Source: Streptomyces sp. G-G2 (GTDB lineage Bacteria > Actinomycetota > Actinomycetes > Streptomycetales > Streptomycetaceae). Taken from it: 56,290 bases of DNA. Below, in pieces: positions 32,835-41,729 of the stretch. The notes beneath the pieces are model-generated. The model ran no database searches, was not told the origin of the DNA, and was given only the letters and a program-made list of their open reading frames with translations. The stretch covers positions 54,963-111,252 of the forward strand of contig NZ_JASISO010000028.1 of assembly GCF_030063135.1 (NCBI RefSeq), in the 5' to 3' direction. The first letter of the stretch is position 1, and the number at the start of each line of letters is the position of its first letter. The translations under genes were made by a program, and so were the position numbers.

Positions 32835-33088
32835 CCGAGATTCCGGATACCGCGGAACGTATTACATCGCGTCGGCCGGCCCGACCATCAGGCAGGCTGT
32901 GTCGCCGAAGAGGCTGAGCAGTCCCCGGCGTGGCGGGGATTGGCGTGCATCGCTGAGCTGCTGGACCTCCCCGCTTCCATCGCGTCCTGGTCCGCTGCCG
33001 GGTCGCTCGCCTGTCTTAACTGATCGTTTCAGAATGAAATGCGTTGAGGTGCTTGGCAGTTGGGTGTGGTGTTGGCAGGGTGGGTCGG

Positions 33089-33196
33089 ATGTCTGTCGCT
33101 CCCGTACCTGATGACCTGTGGGAACGTGTCGCCCCGCTGCTGCCGGAGCGACCGCCCAGGCATTACCGGTATCCGGGGCGGTCGCCGGTGGATTTC
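33089..33196 (+). pseudogene. N-terminal fragment of an IS5-type transposase
   Basis: The frame begins MSVAPVPDDLWERVAPLLPE with RPPRHYRYPGRSPVD, the conserved N-terminus of IS5-family transposases. Similarity stops there; the rest of the transposase is missing. About 75 bases upstream TGATCGTTTCAGAATG (33019-33034) resembles an IS end. It marks the left side of the decayed mobile region; 32835-33088 has no gene. Confidence 0.6.
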
Positions 33197-33244
33197 TCCG
33201 CTGGGCGTGGTCCCGCGACCGCCGAGTTCCGCACCGTCGGTATG

Positions 33245-33502
33245 TCACCGTGGGCACTTCAGAGCATCGGCCCCTGCGGCGATGACCATGGCAAGCCGGT
33301 TTGCGAAGGCAGCGTTGCATCCTCCGAGCCGCACGAAGCCGTGGCCTGCCACCGGCCCGTCGTTGCTCAGAGACGGAAGGGTCATATCTGCGAGCGCGAG
33401 CGCCGCCCGGAGGCTGGTGACGGCGTCTTCGCCGGCCTGATAGGCGGCATCCTGGACGCGCTTGTACTGAACTCGTTCAGCGTGGGTCATCTCGTACGCC
33501 AT
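33245..33502 (-). CDS. small conserved-looking hypothetical protein
   Basis: ATG 33502 with AAAGG upstream gives 85 residues beginning MAYEMTHAERVQYKRVQDAA. It is helical and soluble, with two cysteine-free helices and a C-terminal AFANRLAMVIAAGADALK. No family was recognised. Codon bias and the ribosome binding site support a real gene. Its neighbours are transposon debris, so it may belong to a mobile element. Confidence 0.6.
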   Translation of the reverse strand: MAYEMTHAERVQYKRVQDAAYQAGEDAVTSLRAALALADMTLPSLSNDGPVAGHGFVRLGGCNAAFANRLAMVIAAGADALKCPR

Positions 33503-33595
33503 GTTGCTGACCTTTCGTAGGAGGCGTGGGGGTGGGCCGCCGGAGCGCGTTATGTGTTCGGTTTCGGAGACGCGTGGCACTCTTGCCCGGTGCAC

Positions 33596-34361
33596 CGGGC
33601 GCCGCGCACACGAGTTCCGCAGCGCCGCAGCGCTGATCGCCGCGGCGGCGCACGCCGCCGTTGCCGACGGTGCGGGCCCCCGCTGCCGGGCATGACCCTT
33701 CCCTGCGGCACGCCGCTCGTGCGTGTCCCAGTGACCGGACCTCGACGTCTTGGGGTGTGGCGCCGGGTCCGGGCCGCATCGCGGCGGACCGGTTCGTGTC
33801 CGGCCGCGAGGGGATAAGAACTGGTAGACCGTCCGACTGAGTCTGCACGCGGCCCGTGACTATCGGATTCGATCTTCGTTTCAAAGGTGCAGGCGAGCGC
33901 ACCTTCGACGTGTGGGAAGGACCGGGTTGGTCAAGGAGTTACCGGTCGCTACCGCCGTTGCTCTTCGCGGTAGCCCCCGATGGGAGGCCCGACCCCGGCC
34001 CTCGGGTGTCGTCGTCCGCCAGCGCCGTCTCGGTTGTGGTGCTCGCCCCTGGTTCTCCCTCCCGGAATGGAACAGCGGACCGGCCCCCTCGACGGGACGA
34101 CTGCTACGCGGCCGCGGCCAGACTCCAGCGACGGTACCCACGTGTGCCCAGCACTCGTGTGATTGTTCACTGACCCTTGCCGGGCCGACAGGTGAAGAGT
34201 CCGGAGGCGGCCCTCGCACCACTGGTGCGACGTCGATCGCCGTCCTGGTCCCTCGGCGCTCCGCCGCCTGTTGCAGCAACCGGAACCCGCTCCCCGAGTC
34301 GAGGTGTCCTGCGGGGAACTGCGCAGGGGGCACTGCCTCACCCGTAGGACCTCCATGCGCA
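33596..34361. other. 766-base stretch without a convincing gene
   Basis: No frame has both a good start and recognisable protein character. A plus-strand frame from GTG 33856 (VTIGFDLRFKGAGERTFDVW, ending 34173) may be a scrap of a mobile-element gene but cannot be assigned. Confidence 0.5.
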
Positions 34362-35264
34362 CTACCCGAATCTGTGGCTGTGCGACGGAGAGCGGCCCGC
34401 GCTGTTGTCTGCCACGGGGTAGCCGGGAGGGACACCGGCCTCGCCGCCTCTGGTCGCGGCCGTGTGTCTGAGCTGAGCGGGCGCAGAGGGCGACGGGTTT
34501 CGGTGTCGTGGAGCGGCTTGGCGAGGCGGTCGCGTGAGGGTGATCTGGCGGACTAGCTGTTGGAAGCAGGCCAGCGCCGCGACGGCGGGAAGGGCGGATG
34601 CCGCCCCGGCGGCGATTGTTCTGGGTGCCTGGGCTACGCACAGGAGCGTGGCCAGGGTGGAGAACAGCAAGACAATGGACCAGGAATGGAGTGCGCGGCG
34701 CTGATGCAGGGCGGATCTGAGGATGGACAGGGAGGCAACCATCCACGGGCCGTAGATCAGTAGGGGCCACCAGATGACCACTTCACGGGCCGTGTGGGGT
34801 GCGGCGCTGTGGCGCAGGGCATCGCAGATGGCCAGCCCGCTGAGGATGCTCACCACAGCCGCAATGGCGGCGACCAGCGCGGCGGTGAACAGACTGCCCG
34901 TTTGGAGGAGGGCCGCTACCGGCGATTTCGACGGGTTGCGTCGGTGTCCGCTGGAGGGTGGCGTGGGCGCGCGCTCGGTAGCGGTGCGCGTGGGCCATGC
35001 GGCGAAGCCGATGGCGCTGGCCGTGTCACCAGTGTTTTCAAAACTGCCCTGGTTGAAGGGCTCCGGCTGCCCGAGTGCGGCGCTCTCTTGAAGAAGGCTG
35101 GCGAGTTCCGTCGCCGGGTCCCAGGGTGGATGCGCCGTTCCGGGCCCGCCGAGCGGTTGCCGGGGGGAGGGGTGCTGTACGTACTCTGACCGGCTCCAGA
35201 ACGCGGAGGTCTCCGGCTGAGGGTGGAGACCGTGGATGTCCGGGTATCCGTATGTCTCATACAC
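34362..35264 (-). CDS. DUF2637 (SpdB-like) membrane protein
   Basis: GTG 35264 overlaps the upstream gene by 8 bases; GTG/ATG further upstream to 35318 are alternatives. The 300-residue protein has a disordered N-terminal third. Four membrane helices follow in about residues 115-245: FTAALVAAIAAVVSILSGLA, REVVIWWPLLIYGPWMVASL, then HSWSIVLLFSTLATLLCVAQ and AASALPAVAALACFQQLVRQ. The motif WWPLLIYGPWMVASLSILR is typical of DUF2637/SpdB proteins, which are common on Streptomyces conjugative plasmids and integrative elements. The C-terminus is basic and disordered. Confidence 0.8.
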   Translation of the reverse strand: MYETYGYPDIHGLHPQPETSAFWSRSEYVQHPSPRQPLGGPGTAHPPWDPATELASLLQESAALGQPEPFNQGSFENTGDTASAIGFAAWPTRTATERAPTPPSSGHRRNPSKSPVAALLQTGSLFTAALVAAIAAVVSILSGLAICDALRHSAAPHTAREVVIWWPLLIYGPWMVASLSILRSALHQRRALHSWSIVLLFSTLATLLCVAQAPRTIAAGAASALPAVAALACFQQLVRQITLTRPPRQAAPRHRNPSPSAPAQLRHTAATRGGEAGVPPGYPVADNSAGRSPSHSHRFG

Positions 35265-35571
35265 GGGAGCTGCTACCCGAGCACTCGTCGACGGCTGTTG
35301 TGGAGGGCGCCGTCCCACCCGACCGCCTGCCGAACTCGCCCTGGAGCGTGCTCATCGTACGGAGGAAGTCCTCCAGGATCGATGAGGAGTAGCTCAGGTC
35401 GATCTTCAGGCTGTCGTGTCCCAATGTCGCGTTCCGGGTCTCGCCATAGTCGGTTGAGCGCGGAGTGAACGTCCACTTCCCGATCTGGGTGCTCCCGGCG
35501 TGAATGTTTCCCCCAGGTCCGTCTTCCTCTTCAGCCCTGAAGAAGGAAGCGGCGGGGTTTGCTGTTGTCAT
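35257..35571 (-). CDS. small hypothetical protein upstream of the DUF2637 gene
   Basis: ATG 35571 opens a 104-residue frame (MTTANPAASFFRAEEEDGPG, then FTPRSTDYGETRNATLGHDS). The downstream DUF2637 start overlaps its end, so the two are probably co-transcribed. It has no membrane helix and no recognised family. The ribosome binding site is weak (GGAA close to the ATG). Confidence 0.5.
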   Translation of the reverse strand: MTTANPAASFFRAEEEDGPGGNIHAGSTQIGKWTFTPRSTDYGETRNATLGHDSLKIDLSYSSSILEDFLRTMSTLQGEFGRRSGGTAPSTTAVDECSGSSSRV

Positions 35572-36121
35572 ATTCCATAAACGGCGCCGATGCCGGTTTG
35601 GGTGTGTGCCATTCGGGTGACGGTGGTCGATGGACAAGTCTTGACGCTGTCTTTTCGGTCCTTTTGGCGACCCAAGGATGCAGCAGCCGCGGTCTTCCGT
35701 CGCGGTGCAAGCGGGGATGGAGTGGGGCTCGATGAGGGCCATAGGGTAACGGGCCCTCGCACGCGGCTCGTCCACCTGCGCCCGACCACCCGCTCGGGCG
35801 GCGGATGCCCCCGCATTCCCCTCCATGGTGGTCCCATCGTCGGCCCGGTTGACTTCGCTTCCCAGGTATCGGACAGCCACGCGACCCGCGCCGATCCTCC
35901 GGTGGGCTCCCGTGAGGTCGGCTGTGAGCTCTCATCTGGCCCCGTGCTCGCCGACTGATGATCGGTCAATAGGTCGAGATGTCAAGGCCGACAGCTTGCT
36001 GCGCATGGCTGCAATCGGAGGACGGGGCGCAACTCTGCATATGCCAGTGCGTTATGCCGAACGATCGCCTGGGCTGCGGTCCTGTGCGCCCCTTCCATCC
36101 CAGCCTTCGAAAGGACAAGCT
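35572..36121. other. 550-base stretch without a convincing gene
   Basis: Several frames are open here but none has a good start, ribosome binding site or family match. The G+C content is lower than in the flanking chromosome, as in other parts of this decayed region. Confidence 0.5.
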
Positions 36122-36430
36122 GTGGGAAGCATCCTCCTGTGGATCGTGCTCATTTCGGCTGCATTGGGCGCTGGTTTCACCGCACTGAGGTCGTCAGGGA
36201 CTGGTCGTCTCTGGGACGTGGACGCCCTTGAACTAAGGCGCCAGCAGCGCTTCAGGCGCGTCCTGTCCCTCCATGTGGACGCTACCCGGCTGTCTCGTGC
36301 GTCAGCCGTGACGCCGGTACGGTCATGGGAGGAACATACCGGCGTCAATCCCTTGTCTGGGTGCGGAGCGGGGCCCTACGGCAGGGAGCCCCGTCAGAGG
36401 TCGGCCTCACGGGCCGGACTGCACTCCTGA
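36122..36430 (+). CDS. small single-pass membrane protein
   Basis: GTG 36122 follows GAAAGGA at 36109-36115 with good spacing, giving 102 residues. The N-terminus is a membrane helix (VGSILLWIVLISAALGAGFTAL) followed by a basic helical segment (ALELRRQQRFRRVLSLHVDA) and a Gly/Arg-rich tail. Function unknown. It lies between the DUF2637 gene and the repeat array, suggesting a mobile-element origin. Confidence 0.55.
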   Translation: MGSILLWIVLISAALGAGFTALRSSGTGRLWDVDALELRRQQRFRRVLSLHVDATRLSRASAVTPVRSWEEHTGVNPLSGCGAGPYGREPRQRSASRAGLHS

Positions 36431-36515
36431 CGTCCTGCCACACCCCTACGGGGCTACGCCCTGCTTCCTCCGCACACCAGTAGGCAGCTGGAAGGGCCGC
36501 TGATAGCGATGAAGG

Positions 36516-36641
36516 ACCCTGGCAATACGGACATATTCGCGCGTATAAAAACCCCGGCAATACGGACCTCGCCGCGCGTAGGTAAACCCCGGCAATACGG
36601 ACATTAGTCGAGGCCTGTAAAAACCCCGGCAATCCGTGCAT
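36516..36641. repeat. iteron-like array: four 19-bp direct repeats, about 35-bp period
   Basis: The core ACCCYGGCAATACGGACAT occurs at 36516-36534, 36551-36569, 36586-36604 and, degenerate, at 36623-36641. Spacing is 35, 35 and 37 bases. Spacers are also alike: the first two contain CGCGCGTA followed by a run ending in AA or AAAA. The period is not a multiple of three, so this is not a protein repeat. It is too short and regular for CRISPR. It best resembles iterons or a multi-site operator of a plasmid-like element. Confidence 0.8.
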
Positions 36642-36663
36642 TGCCCCATGCCGAATTGCGCAT

Positions 36664-36677
36664 GCGGAACGTTCCGC
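36664..36677. promoter_or_regulatory. 14-bp perfect palindrome after the iteron-like array
   Basis: GCGGAACGTTCCGC is a perfect palindrome 22 bases after the last repeat. A second dyad, TGAGA-CATA-TCTCA, lies at 36724-36737. Both sit in the unusually A+T-rich segment before the gene at 36860 and look like operators. Confidence 0.55.
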
Positions 36678-36859
36678 CCAACTTCTGTTCTATGCACCTC
36701 TGTATAAGACGCTTGGGAGATGGTGAGACATATCTCAATCGAAGTGGTTATCATCCGACGATCGCCGGGCCGCACACTTCCCTCGGGGCGTCCCTGAGGG
36801 CAGGTCATGTCGAGCTGGAGCTTTTCGAACATCCGGGCCCAGTCGGTAAGAAGGATTGT

Positions 36860-37201
36860 ATGAAGAAGACCTCCCGTGGTGAGTCGGCCGCTCGCCGCCC
36901 ATGGTTGGCGGCAACACGGCTAGCGCGAAGGGTGCGGGCGGTGCTGGCGCAGGTCACGCGCCGTCTGGCCGAAGCAGGCACCGCTGGCGAAGCGTGCCCG
37001 TCCGGTATCAAAATGAGCGTGATAGAGGCACTTCAGGATGAGTACCGGGCGGGTTTCTCCCTGTCCCTGCCCCTGCCCCTGCCTCGAGGGGCTGTGGACG
37101 ACCGCCGCGAATGTCCGTGGTGTCGTTCTCTTCGGATTTCCGAGACTGGTAGCCGGCCCCCGGCGGGCTCTGCCGGGCCCGCGGAGGACCATCAGTCATG
37201 A
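36860..37201 (+). CDS. small basic hypothetical protein next to the iteron-like array
   Basis: ATG 36860 with AAGGA four bases upstream gives 113 residues beginning MKKTSRGESAARRPWLAATR. The first 45 residues are strongly basic and helical; a later segment contains CPWC and a run of Leu/Pro from a CTGCCC simple repeat (37059-37084). No family is recognised. Position directly after the repeats suggests a DNA-binding or replication-linked protein of a former element, but this is only inference. Confidence 0.5.
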   Translation: MKKTSRGESAARRPWLAATRLARRVRAVLAQVTRRLAEAGTAGEACPSGIKMSVIEALQDEYRAGFSLSLPLPLPRGAVDDRRECPWCRSLRISETGSRPPAGSAGPAEDHQS

Positions 37202-37344
37202 GCGAAGGGTCCTATCCATCGAATCGAACAGTGTGATCGGGTGACTGGCATCACGCTCCCAGCCGCCGCCACCCGGGCGGCGTACCGGCTGAGGGTCCGG
37301 TGCCGGGATTGCTGAGCCGGCTGGGCGAGGACACGGAGCTGCGC

Positions 37345-37637
37345 CCGGCCGCGGTGCCGGCCGCTTCGAGGAGCCCGAGGGTGTCGCGGACGCCCCCGAG
37401 CTACAGCGGATCGTCCTGGACGTCACCGCGGTCGTCGCTACCCGGCCCTGTCTACCCGCCCGTTGTGCCCGGCCCCGCCCCTGGCTGCCCCGCGGGACCG
37501 TCACCTTCGCCGACTCCTCCATGCCCAACCTGATGCTGCCTGCGGCGTGGCGGCCGCCTTATTCTGGCCGGCCCGCGCCCTCTCGGCAGGGCCGTCTCCT
37601 GGACCTCATCTCGGCCCGCGGCCCCTTCGCCGGATGA
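37345..37637 (+). pseudogene. unassigned protein remnant
   Basis: One plus-strand frame reads coherently (GRFEEPEGVADAPELQRIVL, then LPRGTVTFADSSMPNLMLPA, ending RLLDLISARGPFAG at the TGA 37635-37637) without a proper start. It lies between the small basic gene and a broken transposase, so it is probably a fragment of a mobile-element gene. Not recognised. Confidence 0.25.
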
Positions 37638-38019
37638 GTTGTGGGAGTTGTTCCAGCGGGCGGCGCCTGAGGCTCCGTAGCGGGCTCAGGGTGGTGGCCG
37701 GCGTCGCCGTGGTGCCCCGGGAGTACTCGCCGCGATCGTGTTCGCGGCCACGTCGGGCCGTACCTGGCAGCAGCTGCCGGCGGCATCGTGCGGGCCGTCG
37801 TGGGCAACGGCTCACCGGCGCTTCTCCGCGCCGAGCCGAACCCCAGCTCCGGCGGCAGGAGTTGCCCGGCAATGTCGTTGCACCGCACGTACAGGATCCC
37901 TGCAGGCGCAGCCGGTCCGCCACCGGCCGCGGCCCCGGCGACCGCTCCCGCCAAGGCGGCAGCAGCGGTTCGATCAGCAACCACAGGTCGTCGTCAACGA
38001 TCCACGGTCGAGTACTCAC
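37606..38019 (-). pseudogene. frameshifted IS5-type transposase relic
   Basis: From GTG 38019 the frame reads MSTRPWIVDDDLWLLIEPLL then PPWRERSPGPRPVADRLRLQ. The homologous continuation GILYVRCNDIAGQLLPPELG is in another frame, so a frameshift lies near 37895. Later sequence is degenerate and lacks the catalytic DDE core. This is a decayed IS5-group element. Confidence 0.7.
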
Positions 38020-38149
38020 ACCATCACGAGCGGCCGAATCCTCACACCGATTACGCCCGCCCAGGTCGCATCAGCAAGATCCTGTGACGAGCTCGTAGCC
38101 TCCGGTGAGTAGCTTGAGGCGAGTCTCTTGGGGCGCCCAGGAGTACGCG

Positions 38150-38410
38150 TCAGACCGCCGTTGATACCCCCGTGTACGGGCTTGGGCCGCGATGGTCCTG
38201 GGCTGCCTCCGACCGGTGGATGTTGTCGGCCCGTAGTCCCGCACTGTCCAAGGTGATGTTGAAGAGGACTGCCTCGCCCTGGCGCAGAGGGCGCTCCTTG
38301 TCGTGAACTGCCGATGCTTCTGCCTGAACGTCAGGTCCGGCGCCCTCCTGGCTGATGAGACCGATACCCCGGTCAGGGTCGAACCACTTCACGACACCGC
38401 AGGGCGACAC
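38150..38410 (-). CDS. divergent cold-shock-domain protein with eroded RNA-binding motifs
   Basis: GTG 38410 gives 86 residues starting VSPCGVVKWFDPDRGIGLIS. The order and length match a CspA-type domain, but RNP1 (normally KGFGFI) reads RGIGLI and RNP2 (normally VFVHFSA) reads VQAEASA. The nucleic-acid-stacking aromatics are lost. The later part (QGEAVLFNITLDSAGLRADN) keeps the fold pattern. It may be a decaying gene or a protein with a new role. It lies beside a frameshifted DeoR-type gene. Confidence 0.6.
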   Translation of the reverse strand: MSPCGVVKWFDPDRGIGLISQEGAGPDVQAEASAVHDKERPLRQGEAVLFNITLDSAGLRADNIHRSEAAQDHRGPSPYTGVSTAV

Positions 38411-38639
38411 GCTTCGCGTTTCCTGCCTTCCGTTCTCGTCGGATCCGGAAGCCGACACTGTCCGCTCGCTCCCCGCCGATGGGGAGGGCGTGAGCGGGGT
38501 TGTGAAGCAGCGGACTCCAGCGCGACCGCATCCGGCAGGCGCCTCTCGCGAACAACGCGCCGTACCGGCGCGCCTTCTCGCCGACAGCACCTGGCCCCTT
38601 GTGGACCAGCATGTGCCGGGTCGTATGTGTGGGTGAGTT

Positions 38640-39165
38640 CGATCTGGATACGTCCGGAGGAACCCGCGGTCAGGCAAGGACGCCCGGTGACGGCGGCGCG
38701 GCCGGCCAGCTCCCACGCTCGTGGCGCCCTCGGCCTCACCGCGAAGGACGCCGTCGACAACGGGTACGGGCACGGTCACCGGCTTCCGCACCCAGGCCGT
38801 CGAGGAGACGGCAGACTGGCCGCGAGGGCGGGGCGGATCACGATCGCGGGGGGCGTGGGCGACGGCCAGGGCGGTGGTGCCGGCGTCAAGGATCAGTGCG
38901 CCACCCGGCCGCACCAGCTCGGCGCCCACCGAGGCAACCTCACGCTTGCCGTCCGGGGTCACGGACCGCCGGGCGCGGTAGTCCGCCACGGGCGGAGGCA
39001 CGGTCAGCGCCCCGCCGTGGACCCGCTGGCACAGCCCCTCACCCGCGAGGTCGCGCCGCGCGCGGTCCTCGGAGAGCCTCAGCCCGACAGCGACATCTTG
39101 GCGACGATCTGGCCCTCGCGGGTGGGTAAACCCAGCAGGTGGTCACGCTGTTCAGCAGCCAGCAT
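38640..39165 (-). pseudogene. frameshifted DeoR-family regulator
   Basis: ATG 39165 has AGGAGAGAG upstream and begins MLAAEQRDHLLGLPTREGQI with VAK, then hits a stop. A shift in frame near 39095 restores DVAVGLRLSEDRARRDLAGE, the DeoR helix-turn-helix, followed by RVHGGALTVPPPVADYRARR and ELVRPGGALILDAGTTALAV of the sugar-binding domain. Further disruptions follow. The gene is divergent from the DUF4406-like gene at 39215. Confidence 0.7.
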
Positions 39166-39214
39166 CCGTACTCTCTCCTGTTCTTGCACGTTTCTGCATG
39201 TATCGTAGCGCGCC

Positions 39215-39598
39215 ATGACCAACAAGCCCATGCTCATCCTCATCGTCGGTCCCTACCGCTCCGGCACTGGCGGCGACCCCCAGGCCATGGCCGCCAATCT
39301 CGCCCGCCTCGAGGCAACTGCCTGGCCGATCTTCGCCACGGGTCACCTCCCCGTGATCGGGGAGTGGATCGCCCTGCCCGTTCTGCACTCCGCTGGCGCG
39401 GGCCCCACCGACCCCCTCGCCGACCAGGTCCTGTACCCGACCGCCGAGCGACTGCTCGCCCACTGCGACGCGGTGCTGCGCCTGCCTGGCGACTCCACCG
39501 GGGCCGACAAGGACATCGCCATCGCCCGCCGCCGCGGCCTGCCCGTCTACCGAGACGTGACCCAGATCCCCCGCCGTACCCCGCAGGACCACGCATGA
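39215..39598 (+). CDS. DUF4406-like protein (nucleoside deoxyribosyltransferase-like fold)
   Basis: The 127-residue protein begins MTNKPMLILIVGPYRSGTGG with a glycine loop resembling nucleotide-binding proteins. It contains ANLARLEATAWPIFATGHLP, HCDAVLRLPGDSTGADKDIA and a final RRGLPVYRDVTQIP. The GDS..AD.D pattern is typical of DUF4406 and nucleoside 2-deoxyribosyltransferase-like proteins. It is divergent from the broken DeoR-type gene. A role in nucleotide or sugar metabolism is likely but not proven. Confidence 0.7.
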   Translation: MTNKPMLILIVGPYRSGTGGDPQAMAANLARLEATAWPIFATGHLPVIGEWIALPVLHSAGAGPTDPLADQVLYPTAERLLAHCDAVLRLPGDSTGADKDIAIARRRGLPVYRDVTQIPRRTPQDHA

Positions 39599-39739
39599 GT
39601 ACGCATGAGCACGCGCCCAGGCATCGACGTCCCCGACCACGGCGGCCGAACCGGCCTGGCCCGCGCCGGACGCGGCCTGGCCCCGCAGCCCCCACGTCGT
39701 GGTCCCTGCCGCCGCTGATCGCGCTCGGCATCCGCGGCA

Positions 39740-39838
39740 CACCTCCCCCGCGGCGAAGGGCGAGGCCCGGTGCGGCTCCATGATCCGCCGGGCGATCATG
39801 AAGCTCGGCGGGTACATCCTGAGGACTTCGTCAAGGGC
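39740..39838 (-). pseudogene. cytochrome P450 fragment
   Basis: A short minus-strand stretch reads ALDEVLRMYPPSFMIARRIM, which matches the P450 K-helix region (ExxR with the following Pro-rich loop). No other P450 motifs are present nearby. The 649-base interval 39599-40247 otherwise holds no gene apart from the tandem repeats that begin at 40162. Confidence 0.5.
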
Positions 39839-40161
39839 CGGCCGGGTGCACTGCGAGGCGGCACCCAGGGTCACGGGACGGCCGCCGTCATGCTGCCCCA
39901 GCCCGCCAGGATCCTGGCCCGGAGCTGTGGCTCGAGTCTGGTCCCGGCCGGCCACCTGGCGAGAAGAACCGCCACCCGGCCCCGTCATGACGTGGGCCGG
40001 GTCCTCGCGACCGGTGAGCGTTCAGCCGAACTGCCCACCGCAAGGTGGGCACCGAACCGCGCCGAACTGGATAATCGACAAGATCAGGCGGGCTGACGTA
40101 CGAACACCTCTACCGCGTGACCCTCGGCGAAGCGCGAGGCGTGACCTCCGCCCGGCGGCTC

Positions 40162-40263
40162 CTCACGTCCGGCGTGGCCTCACGTCCGGCGTGGCCTCAC
40201 GTCCGGCGTGGCCTCACGTCCGGCGTGGCCTCACGTCCGGCGTGGCCTCACGTCCGGCGTGGC
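40162..40263. repeat. six perfect tandem copies of a 17-bp unit
   Basis: CTCACGTCCGGCGTGGC is repeated exactly six times (40162-40178, 40179-40195, 40196-40212, 40213-40229, 40230-40246, 40247-40263). The last copy contains the stop codon and final codons of the permease gene on the minus strand. The array therefore grew from, or into, the 3' end of that gene. Confidence 0.95.
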
Positions 40264-41729
40264 CGGCGGAAGGAGGTCAGTGCGTAGCAGGCGAGCAGGA
40301 CGACGGTGAAGGCGAGACCGATGCCCGCCGCCTGTCGCATGTCCGGGACCTCGACGGCGGTGGCGGCGACGGCCAGCACCCCGATCCCGGCCACCCACGC
40401 GAGCTTGCTGCCCCCCGGGATGCTGAACCCCGTGAAGTCCGCGGGATGCGTGTCCCGGTGGCGGCGGAAGGCGACGTACGAGGCGAGGATCAGCAGCCAT
40501 ACGAGCAGTACCGCGAAGAGGGCGATGGACATCAGGATGCTGAAGATGCCACCGACGTCGTAGAAGGCGAGCAGTGCGGCGGCCGCGATGCCCAGGGTGG
40601 AGGCGGCCAGGGCCGTGGCCGGTACGCCGCGGGAGGTCAGACGGGCCAGTGGGGCCGGGGCGAGGCCGTCGTCGCCGAGGGAATGCAGGAGGCGGGAGGC
40701 GCCGTACAGGTGGGCATTGGCAGCGGAGACCGCCGCGATGAGGACGACGAGGTTGGTGAGGGTCGCCGCGGCGGGCACGCCGACGTCGGAGAAGACCCGC
40801 ACGAACGGGCTCGCCTCGACGCTGCCGTCGCCCGCGGCCAGACGCCGCCACGGGATCAGCGCCACGACCAGGGTGATCGCCAGGACGTAGAAGACGCTGA
40901 GCCGCCAGGCGAGCTGGCGCATCGCGGTGCGGATGCTGCGCTGCGGGTCGATGGCCTCGGCCGACGCGATGGCGACGACCTCGAACCCCGCGTACGCGAA
41001 CATCACCACGGACATGGCGATCCAGACGGACTTCGCACCGTGCGGCATGAACCCGCCGCTGTCGGTGAGGTGCGCGAGGCCGGTGGCCTCGGTGTCCGGG
41101 AGGCCGAAGACGACGAGGAGCGCCGCGCACAGGATGAACGCGCACAGCGCGGTCACCTTGATGGTGGAGAGCCAGAACTCGGTGGTGCCGAAGGACTTCA
41201 CGTTGATGATGTTGACCGCGAGCACGACGACCGCGATCGCGAGGATGGCCGCCGACATCGGCACGCCGGGCCACCACCAGCGGATGTAGAGCGCGGAGGC
41301 GACGACTTCCGTACCGATGACGACGACCGCGCTGAACCAGTACATCCAGCGGGTGACGAAACCGGCCCACGGGCCGAGGTACTTGTGCGCGATGGCCCCG
41401 AACGAGCCCTGCACCGGATGCGCGGCGGACATCTCGCCGAGCAGGACCGCGATGATCGCGACCAGCACGGCTCCGATCGCGTACGAGAGGATCACCGCGG
41501 GCCCCGCGGCGGATATCGCCGACCCGGAACCGAGGAACAGGCCGGTGCCGAGCGCGGAGCCCAGGCCGATCATGGTGGTCTGGCGATGGGTGAGGGAGCG
41601 GACGAGGCCTCCCTCCTTGGCGGGTCCGTCAGTCGTCGGTCCGCCGGTCGTCGGTCCGTTCTCCGCAGGTCCGCCGGTCGCGGCGGGAGGGGAGACGGGA
41701 GCCTGGGCGGGTCTTTCCGGAGCGGCCAT
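40248..41729 (-). CDS. APC-family amino acid permease
   Basis: The 493-residue protein has a Pro/Gly/Thr-rich N-terminus (GPTTGGPTTDGPA, about 25-37). A twelve-helix APC core follows, beginning LTHRQTTMIGLGSALGTGLF with the family loop GLGSALGTGLFLGSGSAI and later VMFAYAGFEVVAIASAEAID. It resembles D-serine/aromatic amino acid transporters. As the last gene of the 3-hydroxyanthranilate operon it probably imports tryptophan, kynurenine or a related substrate. The final residues RRPRRT are encoded inside the 17-bp repeat array. A 157-base gap separates it from the preceding gene. Confidence 0.9.
   Translation of the reverse strand: MAAPERPAQAPVSPPAATGGPAENGPTTGGPTTDGPAKEGGLVRSLTHRQTTMIGLGSALGTGLFLGSGSAISAAGPAVILSYAIGAVLVAIIAVLLGEMSAAHPVQGSFGAIAHKYLGPWAGFVTRWMYWFSAVVVIGTEVVASALYIRWWWPGVPMSAAILAIAVVVLAVNIINVKSFGTTEFWLSTIKVTALCAFILCAALLVVFGLPDTEATGLAHLTDSGGFMPHGAKSVWIAMSVVMFAYAGFEVVAIASAEAIDPQRSIRTAMRQLAWRLSVFYVLAITLVVALIPWRRLAAGDGSVEASPFVRVFSDVGVPAAATLTNLVVLIAAVSAANAHLYGASRLLHSLGDDGLAPAPLARLTSRGVPATALAASTLGIAAAALLAFYDVGGIFSILMSIALFAVLLVWLLILASYVAFRRHRDTHPADFTGFSIPGGSKLAWVAGIGVLAVAATAVEVPDMRQAAGIGLAFTVVLLACYALTSFRRPRRT

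Noticed and set aside
33856..34173. Plus-strand 105-codon ORF
   Set aside because: Weak start, no recognised motif and low-complexity later half; treated as noise or a scrap.
36516..36641. Possible CRISPR array
   Set aside because: Repeats are 19 bases with spacers of 16-18 bases that resemble each other, and no cas genes are present. This does not fit a CRISPR array.
40129..40260. Repeated peptide frames over the 17-bp array
   Set aside because: The unit is not a multiple of three, so the apparent protein repeats come only from reading DNA repeats across several frames.
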